A DNA stretch of 64,000 bases, taken from NCBI RefSeq assembly GCF_003151135.1, contig NZ_QEQK01000015.1, forward strand, positions 136 through 64,135, given 5' to 3'. The stretch comes from Abyssibacter profundi (lineage in GTDB: Bacteria; Pseudomonadota; Gammaproteobacteria; Nevskiales; OUC007). The notes under the pieces are model-generated. The model saw only the letters and a program-made list of their open reading frames with translations, was not told the origin of the DNA and did no database searches. This document shows, piece after piece, positions 34,418 to 43,640 of the stretch. Made by a program: the position numbers and the translations under genes. Numbering within the stretch: the first letter of the stretch is position 1; the number at the start of each line of letters is the position of its first letter.

Positions 34418-34954
34418 ATGTCTGATTCGCTGGACGAGGTGCTTCGGCAATTGCTGGCCGACCGGCGGCAATTGGCGTCGCAGCTGCACGATGACATTGC
34501 CCAGTCACTGACGCTGGCCGTGTTGTCTCTGAAACGACTGGATGCATCGCCGCCTCAGCAAATGGCCCTCAGCGCCCTGGACGAAGCGGCAGACCAGGTC
34601 CGCGATGCCACCGTCCAGCTTCGCCCCAGCCTGTTGGATCAGGTCGGGCTGCTGGCGTCGATCCGCCTGTATGCGGAGTCGCAGTTGGGGCGCAGCATCA
34701 CCACCGACGGCGAACTGGATACCCAGGCGTGGTCACTCGAGGAACGCGGGCGCTGGTACTGGGCCTGCCAGCAGCTACTGCACTTGGTCGACGGCGTTGA
34801 GCATGTCGCGGTCGTGGAAACGACGCCCGCAGCCGCGCTGCGATTCTCGCCCTGGGCGGGAACCGATGCCACCGCGGCCTGGTTGGAGGGCCTGGGATTT
34901 CAGGCGAGCATCGAGGCGCAGGGCCTCACGTTACGCCGCGTGGCAGAGAGCTAG
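34418..34954 (+). CDS. Histidine-kinase-like DHp protein, apparently without ATPase motifs
   Basis: 178 residues from ATG 34418 (AAGGTG site; ATG 34388 is an alternative). Residues 10-80 match a HisKA_3/NarX-type dimerisation domain: RRQLASQLHDDIAQSLTLAV with candidate phospho-His24 and VQLRPSLLDQVGLLASIRLY. The following hundred residues occupy the place of the ATPase domain but show no N-box or Gly boxes. It could be a phosphotransferase like Caulobacter ChpT, a CheZ-like phosphatase, or a kinase remnant. Its stop interlocks with the convergent gene in CTAG. Confidence 0.6.
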   Translation: MSDSLDEVLRQLLADRRQLASQLHDDIAQSLTLAVLSLKRLDASPPQQMALSALDEAADQVRDATVQLRPSLLDQVGLLASIRLYAESQLGRSITTDGELDTQAWSLEERGRWYWACQQLLHLVDGVEHVAVVETTPAAALRFSPWAGTDATAAWLEGLGFQASIEAQGLTLRRVAES

Positions 34955-35205
34955 CCCCTGTTTCTGGCCCGTGTGCGGGCCTGCTCGCGTAGCGCCGGTA
35001 CCAGGATTAGGGCTTCCCACACCAGAAAGCCGGCGCCGACACCGATGACGCTCCACAGCACATCGGGATTGGCCAGCACGGGGTGCAGGGGCTGGTCAGA
35101 GAACAGCGCTTGCAAACCCAGGGCGATCAGGACAGCGCCCGGCATACCGACAATGCCGGCCAGTAGGATACGGCGCTGAACGCGATTGCGGGTCGGATCG
35201 GACAT
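34951..35205 (-). CDS. Small two-helix membrane protein
   Basis: 84 residues from ATG 35205, with AGGA upstream. Hydrophobic helices RILLAGIVGMPGAVLIALGLQ and VLWSVIGVGAGFLVWEALILV flanked by basic ends (Arg-rich C-terminus). No family recognised. The stop TAG shares the palindrome CTAG with the stop of the facing gene. Divergent from the DUF2834 gene. Confidence 0.55.
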   Translation of the reverse strand: MSDPTRNRVQRRILLAGIVGMPGAVLIALGLQALFSDQPLHPVLANPDVLWSVIGVGAGFLVWEALILVPALREQARTRARNRG

Positions 35206-35292
35206 GTCAGGATTCCTGTCAGATGTGTTGCCAGACCGGCTGCGGCGTATCGGCGTAGAGTTTCGATCCAATTCAGTATACGAGTTCCGAGA

Positions 35293-35625
35293 ATGTCCGA
35301 GACCGTGTTTCGCGCGTTGGTGGCCGTCATCGGCCTGGGGTTCGCCCTGCTGTTTGTGATTCTCGTGGTTCCGCCGCTACTGACCAACCCGGATGTTCCG
35401 GGGGCCGCCATGGCCGGCTTCGTCAATCCCTATGCCGCCGGCTACGCCAGCGACGCCATTGCCTGCTGGCTCATCCTCGCGGTTTGGGTGGGGTACGAGG
35501 CGGCGCATCGCGGCGTTCGCCACGGTTGGGTGTGCCTGTTGCTTGGGGTGGTGCCAGGCGTCGCCACCGGGCTGGCGGCCTACCTGTTGTTGCGACACGC
35601 GCAGGCGTCAGCTCGCGACCTGTGA
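35293..35625 (+). CDS. DUF2834-like small membrane protein
   Basis: 110 residues with three helices: an N-terminal anchor (LVAVIGLGFALLFVILVVPPL), ASDAIACWLILAVWVGYEAAHR, and WVCLLLGVVPGVATGLAAYLLLR. The pattern NP-x-AAGYASD and a final YLLLRH fit DUF2834. Function unknown. Only 89 bp before the hybrid kinase; they might be co-transcribed. Confidence 0.55.
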   Translation: MSETVFRALVAVIGLGFALLFVILVVPPLLTNPDVPGAAMAGFVNPYAAGYASDAIACWLILAVWVGYEAAHRGVRHGWVCLLLGVVPGVATGLAAYLLLRHAQASARDL

Positions 35626-35714
35626 TACACACGAACAGCAGGCGCACCCGCTATCCAGGGGATACGTCGTGACAGGTCAAAGCAGGGATGACAGGAGCCA
35701 AGGATGACGCGCGC

Positions 35715-38700
35715 ATGACGCTGCGATCGAAGATGCTGGTGCTGGCAGCCCTGCCGGTGCTGATGAGTGTGGCCGCGGTTGTTGTTGGTCTACGGCCAGT
35801 GCTGGACGCGCATCAACGCGCCAGTGAGGTGCAGCGGTCATTGGCAGGGGTTGAGCTCGTGCGCGCAGTGGGGCGAGCGGCGGCACAACAGCGCAACGCA
35901 GCCATTCTCGCGCTGGGGCGCAATGGTGCGCCTGAAGCCCGCTGGCGGGAGCAGACAAACTCGGCGCTGGATGCCTTGAAGAACTGGCGACAGGAACAGG
36001 GCGATCTCGGTCAGTTGGATGCACCGCTACGACGCTACATCGATGTCTCAACCAGTCGTCTGGCTCAGCGGGCCGGCGTTGATGCAGGGACGGCTCTCGA
36101 GCGCCTAATCAGAAAGTTTGCTCCCGCAACCCAGGGCGCAGCCCAGTGGATGGACCGGGTGGCCATCCAAACCGGGGGTGCCCAGGCTGCAGCAGAATTC
36201 CGCGCAGCAGCCGTGCTGCACCGGATGCACGATGACGCGGGCCTGCTCGCAACCCTGATGGCCTACGCGGATGAGCATGGGCAGGTTGAGCCGGAGACGG
36301 CCATCGCGATGAGCGTTGCGTTTGCCGGACTGGAGCAGCGTGCCGAGCTCTACAACGAGCTCATGGCCAATGTCTCCGCGGCCAGGCAACTGGACGGACT
36401 GGTCGGCCAGCTCCGCGCCCAGGGTTGGTTCGACGCGGTGGAGGATGCACTGGACCAGCAGCAAGTGGCGGCGCTTACGGAACGGCTGCTGCGGTCCATG
36501 GGCTACGGGGGATTCATCCATGCCTTCAAGAACTACGTTCTGCGCGGGGATGTCAGCTACCTTGAGCAGTTAAACGCCAAAGCGGATGCAGCGCAGGCCG
36601 TGCTGGATCGCATCGCCTATGAAGCCGAAGCGGCTGGTATTGATGAGCAGATCATCACCGACCTTCAAACGACACTGACCGCGTATGTCGAACGCATCCC
36701 GTTCGTGACGGCGGCTCTGGCACGGGGCGACACAGCGGCGACGATTGATGCGCAGGTCAAGGTCTCGGATACGGCGGCGCTACAGGCCATCGAGTCGCTG
36801 ACCCGGTGGCAGAGCCCGATGAACCGTATTCGTCAGGCCGAGGCACAGCAGGTACTGGACCGCGAGCTGGACGAGGCGGCGCAGGCGTTGCACCAAACCC
36901 TGCGGCTGCAGGCTGATGCGATCTACCACGCGGCCGATCGTCGCGCGATCTGGACCCTGGCCCTGGGCGGGCTGGTCGTTGTGCTGGTCAGTCTGCTGGC
37001 GTTCTCGTTTTACCGGCGCCTGAGCAGTGGGTTGGCCGGCTTTCTGGATGATCTGCGACATGTGACCGAGACCGGTTCGGTCGAACTGCAGCATCGAGCG
37101 GGGAATGCAGCCACCGATGAAATTGGTGTGCTCGAAGCCCTGGTGCGGCAATACAACCAGCGTGTGGCCAGCCTGGCGGCGGCGCTACAGCGACTGGCCG
37201 ATGGTGATACGTCCCAATTGCCGGAGCCGCTGGGGCCGCAGGATGTGATGGCACAGTCGCTGGTGTCGCTGGGCCAGGCCAGCCGGGCGATCGAGGATCA
37301 CGCCCAGCGCATTGCTGCCGGTGACTACGACACGTCGCTGCTGCCGCGCAGTGAGCGGGACACGCTGTCGCAGGCGGTCAATGCCATGGCCGCCGCGCTT
37401 GCAGATTACCGCAGCACCACGGCGGCTGCGGCTTGGCGTGCTGAAGGCCAGCTGGCAGTCCTGCGCGCCATGCGTCGCCCCCGGTCGGTTGGCGATCTGG
37501 CGGAGGCGGTGGTCCAAAGCCTGCTGCACAGACTGGAGGCGGACATCGGTGCGCTTTATCAGCAGGATGAGCAGGGTGTTGTGCTGCAGGCTCACATTGG
37601 ACTACCCGATGGCATCGACTGGCCTAGCCGGTTCGATGCCGACCATGGCCAGCTGGGTCGGGCGCTCAAGGCCCAGGGGGCGTTCTTGCTCGCAGACCTG
37701 CCGGCTGACTATCTGCCTGTTGCATCGGGTCTGGGCCAGACCTTGGCCAGCACGGTGGCACTGGTGCCCTTGCGTGGCCAGGGCCGCGTGGTGGGGCTGC
37801 TGGAACTGGCCTGGCACCGCCGGGCACCGGAGCAGACCCTGGAGCTGTTGGATAGCGTTTCGGAATCGGTTGCCTTGGCGCTGGATGCCCTGGAAGCCAA
37901 GCAGCGCACCGATCAGCTGCTGGAAGAGACCCGATCCATGGCCACGCGGCTGGAGGAGCAGCAGGAGGAGCTGCGGGTCTCCAATGAAGAACTGGAGGAA
38001 CAAACGCAGGCGCTGCGCCAGTCGGAGGAAGAGCTCAAGCAGCAGCGTGAAGAGCTGCGGACGACCAACGAGGAGCTGGAAGAGAAAAGCGAGGTGCTAT
38101 CCAGGGAACGCACCAAGCTCGAGGCGTCGGCCCGGCAGCTGCAGCAGGCCACGCAGTACAAGTCTGAGTTCCTGGCCAATATGTCGCATGAGCTGCGCAC
38201 CCCGCTGAACAGCATGCTGATTCTGTCCCGGCAACTGGCCGACAACGAGGAGGGCAACCTCACCGCCGAGCAATCGGAGTCGGCCCGGGTGGTCTACGAA
38301 AGCGGCCGCGACCTGCTGAACCTGATCAACGAAATTCTGGATCTGTCCAAGGTCGAGGCCGGGCAGCTGGCCGTTCATGCCGAGCCGTTTATGCTCAAAG
38401 CCGTGCTGAACACGCTGCGGCGCCAGTTTGAACCGATGGCCCAGGCCAAGGGCATTGCATTCCACATCGAATGTGCCGAGGACCTGCCTGAGCAAATCTG
38501 CACGGATGCCCAGCGGCTGCAGCAAATCGTGCGTAATCTCGTGTCGAATGCCATCAAGTTCACGGCTGAAGGCGGCGTGACACTGCGTGTCTCACGACCA
38601 GATGCCGCTTTGCCGCGGCCGGTCGGCCCAGCGGGCGAGCCGTGGGCAACCGAGCAGTTGCTGGCGTTCTCGGTGATTGACACCGGTATCGGTATTGCAC

Positions 38701-40193
38701 CGGCCAAGCTGGACGAGATCTTCAAGCCATTTGTCCAGGCCGATGGTTCGACCAGTCGCCAGTACGGGGGCACGGGCCTAGGGTTGAGCATCTGCCGTGA
38801 GATGGCGGCCTTGCTGGGCGGAACAATGCACGCCAGTAGCGAGTCCGGCCAAGGGAGCGTGTTCTCGGCGGTGCTGCCACAGTGGCTGGAGCCTGCAGCA
38901 GCGGATGCAGACACGCTGGCCACAGACCCGGCCCTATCCGAGGGCGCCGCGGAATCCTCGCCGGCGGACCTGCCGGCGGCGGTTGTGCCGGATGACCGCG
39001 ACGCGCTGACCGGGCCCGGACAGGCCGTGCTCATCATTGAAGATGATCCCGCGTTCGCGGCGATTGTCCGTGATCAGATTCGGGCCCGCGGCCGCCAGGC
39101 ACTGGTGGCGCTGGATGGTGGTAGTGGGCTGGCGTTGGCGCGGGAGTATCGCCCCCAAGGCATTGTGCTGGACCTGCGTCTGCCCGACATGAGCGGGCAG
39201 CAAGTCTTGGCAGTCCTCAAGGAAAGTCTGGAGACACGCCATATTCCGGTGCATATCGTCTCTGCCCAGGATGGCTCGGTCGACGCCTTGCGGATGGGGG
39301 CCATCGGGTTTCTGGCCAAGCCCGTGACCCGTGAGGCGCTGGGCGAAGTCCTCAACCAGATTGAGTCGGCACAAACGGGTCAGCGACGCGTGCTGGTCCT
39401 GGAGGATGATGCCGCAGCCCAGTCCGCCATTCGCAGTCTGCTGGAGAACGATCAGACTCGGATCGAGACCGAATCCAGCGGGGAGCAGGCACTGCGTCGC
39501 CTGGCCTCCGAGACCTTTGATTGCATCGTGCTGGACTTGAAGCTCGACGATATCGACGGCCTGGAATTTCTGAAACGTCTGCGGGCCAGCGAATCGCGCC
39601 AGCATCCGCCGGTGATCATCTACACCGGCCGCGACCTGACCCGGGACGAACACCGGGAACTGACCGCAATGGCCGAGAGTGTGGTGGTCAAGGGGGCGGA
39701 ATCGCCCGAGCGATTGCTGGATGAGGTCACGCTATTTGTCCATGCACTGAATGAACGCTTACCCGCCCAGCAGCGCCAGGTATTGGAGCGTTTGCATGAT
39801 GGTCCCGGGGTGTTCGAGGGCAAGCGTCTGTTGGTGGTCGATGACGACCTGCGCAATACCTTTGCCTTGTCCGGAACCCTCAAGAAGAAGGGGTTCGAGG
39901 TCCATATTGCCGACAACGGGCAGATGGCCTTGGAGAAGCTGGACCAGCTGGGCAGCGTGGACCTGATCCTGATGGACATCATGATGCCGGTGATGGATGG
40001 CTACGAAGCCATGGCCCGTATACGCGCTGACAGCACACAGGCTGATTTGCCGATTATTGCGCTGACGGCCAAGGCCATGCCGGAAGATCGCCGCAAATGC
40101 CTGGAGGCGGGCGCAAGTGACTATCTGGCCAAGCCCATTGATATGGACCGCCTGCTGTCGATGATTCGGCTGTGGTTGGGGCGTGCCGCGTGA
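35715..40193 (+). CDS. Hybrid histidine kinase with three receiver domains
   Basis: About 1492 residues (ATG 35688 is an alternative start). Order: TM1; a large periplasmic helical domain of nitrate-sensor type (AAAQQRNAAILALG, MGYGGFIHAFKNYVLRG); TM2 near 36955-37010; HAMP-like region; GAF domain (about 37440-37900); a Glu-rich coiled coil (about 37920-38150); HisKA with phospho-His about 825 in SEFLANMSHELRTPLNSM; ATPase with NLVSNAIKF, DTGIGI and GGTGLGLSI; then receivers with VLDLRLPDMSG, VLDLKLDDIDG and LMDIMMPVMDG. The last receiver is the most canonical. Coupled to the CheR-like gene by GTGA. Stimulus unknown. Confidence 0.9.
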   Translation: MTLRSKMLVLAALPVLMSVAAVVVGLRPVLDAHQRASEVQRSLAGVELVRAVGRAAAQQRNAAILALGRNGAPEARWREQTNSALDALKNWRQEQGDLGQLDAPLRRYIDVSTSRLAQRAGVDAGTALERLIRKFAPATQGAAQWMDRVAIQTGGAQAAAEFRAAAVLHRMHDDAGLLATLMAYADEHGQVEPETAIAMSVAFAGLEQRAELYNELMANVSAARQLDGLVGQLRAQGWFDAVEDALDQQQVAALTERLLRSMGYGGFIHAFKNYVLRGDVSYLEQLNAKADAAQAVLDRIAYEAEAAGIDEQIITDLQTTLTAYVERIPFVTAALARGDTAATIDAQVKVSDTAALQAIESLTRWQSPMNRIRQAEAQQVLDRELDEAAQALHQTLRLQADAIYHAADRRAIWTLALGGLVVVLVSLLAFSFYRRLSSGLAGFLDDLRHVTETGSVELQHRAGNAATDEIGVLEALVRQYNQRVASLAAALQRLADGDTSQLPEPLGPQDVMAQSLVSLGQASRAIEDHAQRIAAGDYDTSLLPRSERDTLSQAVNAMAAALADYRSTTAAAAWRAEGQLAVLRAMRRPRSVGDLAEAVVQSLLHRLEADIGALYQQDEQGVVLQAHIGLPDGIDWPSRFDADHGQLGRALKAQGAFLLADLPADYLPVASGLGQTLASTVALVPLRGQGRVVGLLELAWHRRAPEQTLELLDSVSESVALALDALEAKQRTDQLLEETRSMATRLEEQQEELRVSNEELEEQTQALRQSEEELKQQREELRTTNEELEEKSEVLSRERTKLEASARQLQQATQYKSEFLANMSHELRTPLNSMLILSRQLADNEEGNLTAEQSESARVVYESGRDLLNLINEILDLSKVEAGQLAVHAEPFMLKAVLNTLRRQFEPMAQAKGIAFHIECAEDLPEQICTDAQRLQQIVRNLVSNAIKFTAEGGVTLRVSRPDAALPRPVGPAGEPWATEQLLAFSVIDTGIGIAPAKLDEIFKPFVQADGSTSRQYGGTGLGLSICREMAALLGGTMHASSESGQGSVFSAVLPQWLEPAAADADTLATDPALSEGAAESSPADLPAAVVPDDRDALTGPGQAVLIIEDDPAFAAIVRDQIRARGRQALVALDGGSGLALAREYRPQGIVLDLRLPDMSGQQVLAVLKESLETRHIPVHIVSAQDGSVDALRMGAIGFLAKPVTREALGEVLNQIESAQTGQRRVLVLEDDAAAQSAIRSLLENDQTRIETESSGEQALRRLASETFDCIVLDLKLDDIDGLEFLKRLRASESRQHPPVIIYTGRDLTRDEHRELTAMAESVVVKGAESPERLLDEVTLFVHALNERLPAQQRQVLERLHDGPGVFEGKRLLVVDDDLRNTFALSGTLKKKGFEVHIADNGQMALEKLDQLGSVDLILMDIMMPVMDGYEAMARIRADSTQADLPIIALTAKAMPEDRRKCLEAGASDYLAKPIDMDRLLSMIRLWLGRAA

Positions 40194-41011
40194 CGGACCC
40201 CGAGATTCTCCGAATCGAGGTCGATCTGGTCATCCAGGCGATGTACGAGCGTTTCGGCCTCGATTTCCGCCAGTATTCGCGCGCTTCACTGGAGCGGCGG
40301 CTACTGGGGCTTGTTGAGCAGCTGGAGCTGGCGCGGGTGAGCGAGCTAATTCCCCGCTTATTGCATGAGCCCGGCTTCGTGGATCGGGCGGTGAACGGGA
40401 TTGCCGTCAATGTCACCGAACCTTTTCGCGATCCCGAATGCTTTGCGGCGATACGCGAGCAGGTCTTTCCGGTGCTGCGAACCTATTCCTACTTCAAGAT
40501 CTGGCACGCCGGTTGTGCATCGGGTGAAGAGGTGTATTCGATGGCCATCCTGCTGAAGGAGGCCGGCTTGCTGGACCGGGCACAGATCTATGCCACCGAC
40601 ATCAATACCGATGCATTGGCCCGCGCCAAGGATGGGATTTACCCGGCCGAGTCGATTGCACGGGGCGAGCGCAATTACCTGGCGGCTGGCGGAACCGGAC
40701 GGCTGGCCGACTACACGGTCCAGCAATATGGCGCCGCTCGCTTTGATGCCTCGCTGCGCGACAACATGGTGTTCTCGCAGCACAACATCGTATCGGACGA
40801 GGTATTCGGCGAAATGGTGTTGGTCATGTGCCGTAATGTGCTGATTTATTTCGAACGCGATTTACAGAATCGTGTGGTTGATTTGTTCCGCCGCAGCCTG
40901 GCTCGCCGCGGCTTTCTCGCCTTGGGCGCGAAGGAAAGCCTACTGCACTTGTCGGCCGGGCAGCGCTTTGAATGTCTGGATCGCGACGCGCGACTGTACC
41001 GTGCCATTTGA
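40190..41011 (+). CDS. CheR-family methyltransferase in the hybrid kinase operon
   Basis: 273 residues from a GTG overlapping the kinase stop. N-terminal helical domain (QAMYERFGLDFRQYSRASLE) and SAM-binding domain with WHAGCASGEEVYSMAI, YATDINTDALARA and LVMCRNVLIYFERD; SLLHLSAGQRFE near the end. Receptor-type O-methyltransferase, yet the operon has no chemoreceptor. Overlaps the methylesterase gene by 11 nt. Confidence 0.9.
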   Translation: MTDPEILRIEVDLVIQAMYERFGLDFRQYSRASLERRLLGLVEQLELARVSELIPRLLHEPGFVDRAVNGIAVNVTEPFRDPECFAAIREQVFPVLRTYSYFKIWHAGCASGEEVYSMAILLKEAGLLDRAQIYATDINTDALARAKDGIYPAESIARGERNYLAAGGTGRLADYTVQQYGAARFDASLRDNMVFSQHNIVSDEVFGEMVLVMCRNVLIYFERDLQNRVVDLFRRSLARRGFLALGAKESLLHLSAGQRFECLDRDARLYRAI

Positions 41012-41576
41012 CGCGGTGGTCATCGGTGGCTCGCACGGCAGCTTCGATTTGTTGCTGGACGTGCTGCCGCGTTGGGCGGCCGTGGAGTTCCCGCCGCTAC
41101 TGATGGCGCTGCATATCCCGCGTGGCAGCACGCCGGATTTTGTCCACCATTTCTCAGAGCGCTGTGGCTGCCGCATGCTGGAAGTGGAAGACAAGCAGCG
41201 CCCGGCGCCGAACACGGTGTACCTGGCACCCGGCGGTTACCATGTACTGGTCGAGCGTGATCGGTCGCTAAGCCTGTCATCCGACGGCCCGGTGAACCAC
41301 GCGCAACCGTCGATCGACGTGTTGTTCGAGTCGGCCGCCATGGTGTTCGGTCATGGCTTGCTGGGCGTGTTGCTGACCGGCGCCAGCGCTGACGGGGCCC
41401 GTGGGTTGGCCCGCATCCAGGCTCTGGGCGGCACCACGGTGGTTCAGTCGCCGGAATCGGCGGTTGCAGCCACCATGCCGGAGGCGGCCCTGGCCTGTTG
41501 CCGTCCGGATCACGTAGTGGCGGCGGGGCGACTGGGTCGGTTTATCGCCGATCTCATCAATCGCGGAATCGACTAA
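41001..41576 (+). CDS. Stand-alone CheB-type methylesterase domain
   Basis: 191 residues from a GTG inside the CheR-like gene end. Only the methylesterase domain, with no receiver: catalytic Ser in VIGGSHGSFDLLLDV, His in MALHIPRGSTPDF and Asp in LTGASADGARGL. Without a receiver its activity must be constitutive or controlled by protein contacts. Pairs with the adjacent methyltransferase. Confidence 0.88.
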   Translation: MPFDAVVIGGSHGSFDLLLDVLPRWAAVEFPPLLMALHIPRGSTPDFVHHFSERCGCRMLEVEDKQRPAPNTVYLAPGGYHVLVERDRSLSLSSDGPVNHAQPSIDVLFESAAMVFGHGLLGVLLTGASADGARGLARIQALGGTTVVQSPESAVAATMPEAALACCRPDHVVAAGRLGRFIADLINRGID

Positions 41577-41589
41577 GGGGAGTCTGTCG

Positions 41590-42918
41590 ATGGAGGGAAG
41601 AAGGCAGGCCGATGTGCCGGCACGTCCGAAGCTGTTGCTGGTCGACGATACGCCAGCCAACCTGCTCGCGTACCGGGCCATACTCGGCAAACTGGGCCTT
41701 GAGCTGCATGAGGCGGAATCAGGCCATGAGGCCTTGTCGCTGGTCCTGCGACACGAGTTTGCAGCCATCCTGATGGATGTGCAGATGCCCGATCTCGATG
41801 GTTACGAAACCGCAGAGCTGATCCGTGAGCATGCTGGCGAAGTGCCCATCCCCGTGATTTTCATTACGGCGGGGGATCGCAGCGAGGCGCGCGAGTTTCG
41901 CGGCTATGACACCGGTGCGATTGACTATCTGTTCAAACCGGTCAACGACAAGCTGTTGATTTCCAAGGTGCGTGTGCTCACCGATTTATGGTTGCATCGG
42001 CGCCGGCTGGCCGAGTCAACGGATATGTTGCGACGGGTCAACGGACAGCTCAGTGGCCTGCTGCGTGGTGCCGCCGAGGGGATCTTCGGGCTGACACGCG
42101 ACGGTGTGATCGACTTCACCAACCCTGCCGCGGCGCGATTGCTCGGGGTGGAGGGTGCCGCACTGCTCGGCCAACCGATATTCACGCTGTTCAACGCGGC
42201 GCTGCGTGAGCGCGTCGGGACGGACTTCATGGCCAGCGACATGCGCCGCATCGCGGTGGAAGAGGGTATTTACCGCAGTACCCAAACCGAGTTCGTGCTG
42301 CCGGGCAAGCCGCCCATCCCAGTGGCCTTCAGCCTGTCGGCCGTCGATTCTGCGCAGCGGCAGACATCGGGGTTTGTCCTGGTCTTCAACGACATCACGG
42401 ATCAGCTCAGCGCGCAGGAAGCCTTGCGTCGCAGCGCAGAGCATGACGAGCTTACCGGCCTGCCCAATCGCCGGATCTTCCAGCGGCACCTGGAACGCTG
42501 CGTCCATGCGGATGATCAGCCAGCCTTCGGCTTGTTGTATCTAGACCTCAACGGCTTCAAGCCGATCAACGATGAGTATGGCCATGATGCCGGCGACAGC
42601 CTGCTCAAGACACTGAGTTGGCGCATGGCGCGCATGCTTCGGGGCGCTGATTCGGTGGCTCGTCTGGGGGGAGACGAGTTCGGCGTTGTGCTTGCCAGTT
42701 GCTCCACCGTTTCGCAGGCGCGGCAAATCGCCGAGCGCCTGCTGGAAGCGATTACGGCGCCCGTGGTCATCGATGGCTTGTCGCTGCAGTGCGGTGCCAG
42801 CATCGGTATTGCCATGTGCCCGGATCACGCAACCGATGCGGACTCACTGGTTCGGGCCGCAGATCAGGCCATGTATGTGGCCAAGCGCGACCCCGGCGTG
42901 TCGATCGCCGTGGCGTAA
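41590..42918 (+). CDS. REC-PAS-GGDEF diguanylate cyclase
   Basis: 442 residues. Receiver domain (LLLVDDTPANL, phospho-Asp in ILMDVQMPDLDGYE, DYLFKPVNDKL), a PAS domain (LLRGAAEGIFGLTRDGVIDF to FVLVFNDITD), then a GGDEF domain with intact active site RLGGDEF (residues 358-364), so cyclic di-GMP synthesis is expected. No EAL domain. GGGGAG lies about 8 nt before the ATG. Last gene of the operon and a probable output of the hybrid kinase. Confidence 0.92.
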   Translation: MEGRRQADVPARPKLLLVDDTPANLLAYRAILGKLGLELHEAESGHEALSLVLRHEFAAILMDVQMPDLDGYETAELIREHAGEVPIPVIFITAGDRSEAREFRGYDTGAIDYLFKPVNDKLLISKVRVLTDLWLHRRRLAESTDMLRRVNGQLSGLLRGAAEGIFGLTRDGVIDFTNPAAARLLGVEGAALLGQPIFTLFNAALRERVGTDFMASDMRRIAVEEGIYRSTQTEFVLPGKPPIPVAFSLSAVDSAQRQTSGFVLVFNDITDQLSAQEALRRSAEHDELTGLPNRRIFQRHLERCVHADDQPAFGLLYLDLNGFKPINDEYGHDAGDSLLKTLSWRMARMLRGADSVARLGGDEFGVVLASCSTVSQARQIAERLLEAITAPVVIDGLSLQCGASIGIAMCPDHATDADSLVRAADQAMYVAKRDPGVSIAVA

Positions 42919-42969
42919 TTCCCTGACCTGTCGGGTGCCGGTGCGTGCTGGCCTTGCAGTCAGGACAAA

Positions 42970-42989
42970 TACTGTATAAAAATACAGTT
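42970..42989 (+). promoter_or_regulatory. LexA-binding SOS box
   Basis: TACTGTATAAAAATACAGTT: CTGT-N8-ACAG with the canonical flanks, near the gammaproteobacterial consensus. It sits 31 bp upstream of the start at 43021 and overlaps a TATAAA that could serve as the -10 element, so LexA would block transcription directly. Confidence 0.85.
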
Positions 42990-43020
42990 ATTGATTTGGT
43001 CCTGTCCGCGAGGTTCCGGC

Positions 43021-43527
43021 ATGTCTTCGATTCGCTCCCGTCGCACCCTGTTTGCAACAACTGTCGCGCTGCTGTTGGCGGCAACGAATCTCGCCGCCCA
43101 ATGGGGTGATCGTGAGCTGGCGCAGGCCGACCGTGATCGAGCCGCCGCAATTCAGGCCGCCGAGGGTTACGTGCAGGCCGCGTTACGCCACGACGATCTG
43201 GCCACGCGCTATGTGGCACCGCAGTTCGGGGGGCGGGTGCCGGCGCAGCTCAGTATGGTCGATACGCTGCGTGTGGCCTGTCACCTCGTCGCAGAAGGGG
43301 ATCGTCGTTACCACCGTTACCTCGAACTGGTTCAGGTGCGCGTTCGTTTGCAGGCGCAGTCGCAGCCGTTGCCCCGTCGTTTGGTTGAAGAGCTGGATTC
43401 GCTGAGGGCCCCGCCCATGCAGCCCCGTCACCTGGTGCGCAGCGCGGAGTTGTTGGCGGCCTGTGACCAGCCGGACACAGCGCTGGTCGCGGGTCTGCGG
43501 CCGCTGGAGCATTCGCCCTCATCCTGA
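43021..43527 (+). CDS. Predicted secreted or membrane-anchored SOS-controlled protein
   Basis: 168 residues with GAGG 7 nt before the ATG. N-terminus SIRSRRTLFATTVALLLAAT is a signal peptide or single anchor, ending NLAAQWG; the rest is a helical, Arg- and Leu-rich domain with no recognised family. Cys residues at two positions in the mature part. The SOS box immediately upstream implies induction by DNA damage. Small membrane-anchored SOS proteins often inhibit cell division, but nothing in the sequence proves that here. Confidence 0.65.
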   Translation: MSSIRSRRTLFATTVALLLAATNLAAQWGDRELAQADRDRAAAIQAAEGYVQAALRHDDLATRYVAPQFGGRVPAQLSMVDTLRVACHLVAEGDRRYHRYLELVQVRVRLQAQSQPLPRRLVEELDSLRAPPMQPRHLVRSAELLAACDQPDTALVAGLRPLEHSPSS

Positions 43528-43640
43528 CCACTGCGTTCGGGTAGGTGCGGTCGGCTTGAACGATCGGTTAGTCTTGCCTCTCCAACAAATCGCCATTGGC
43601 TCGAGTCGATTCGACAGGCGATATTCACAGGGAGGAGAAC

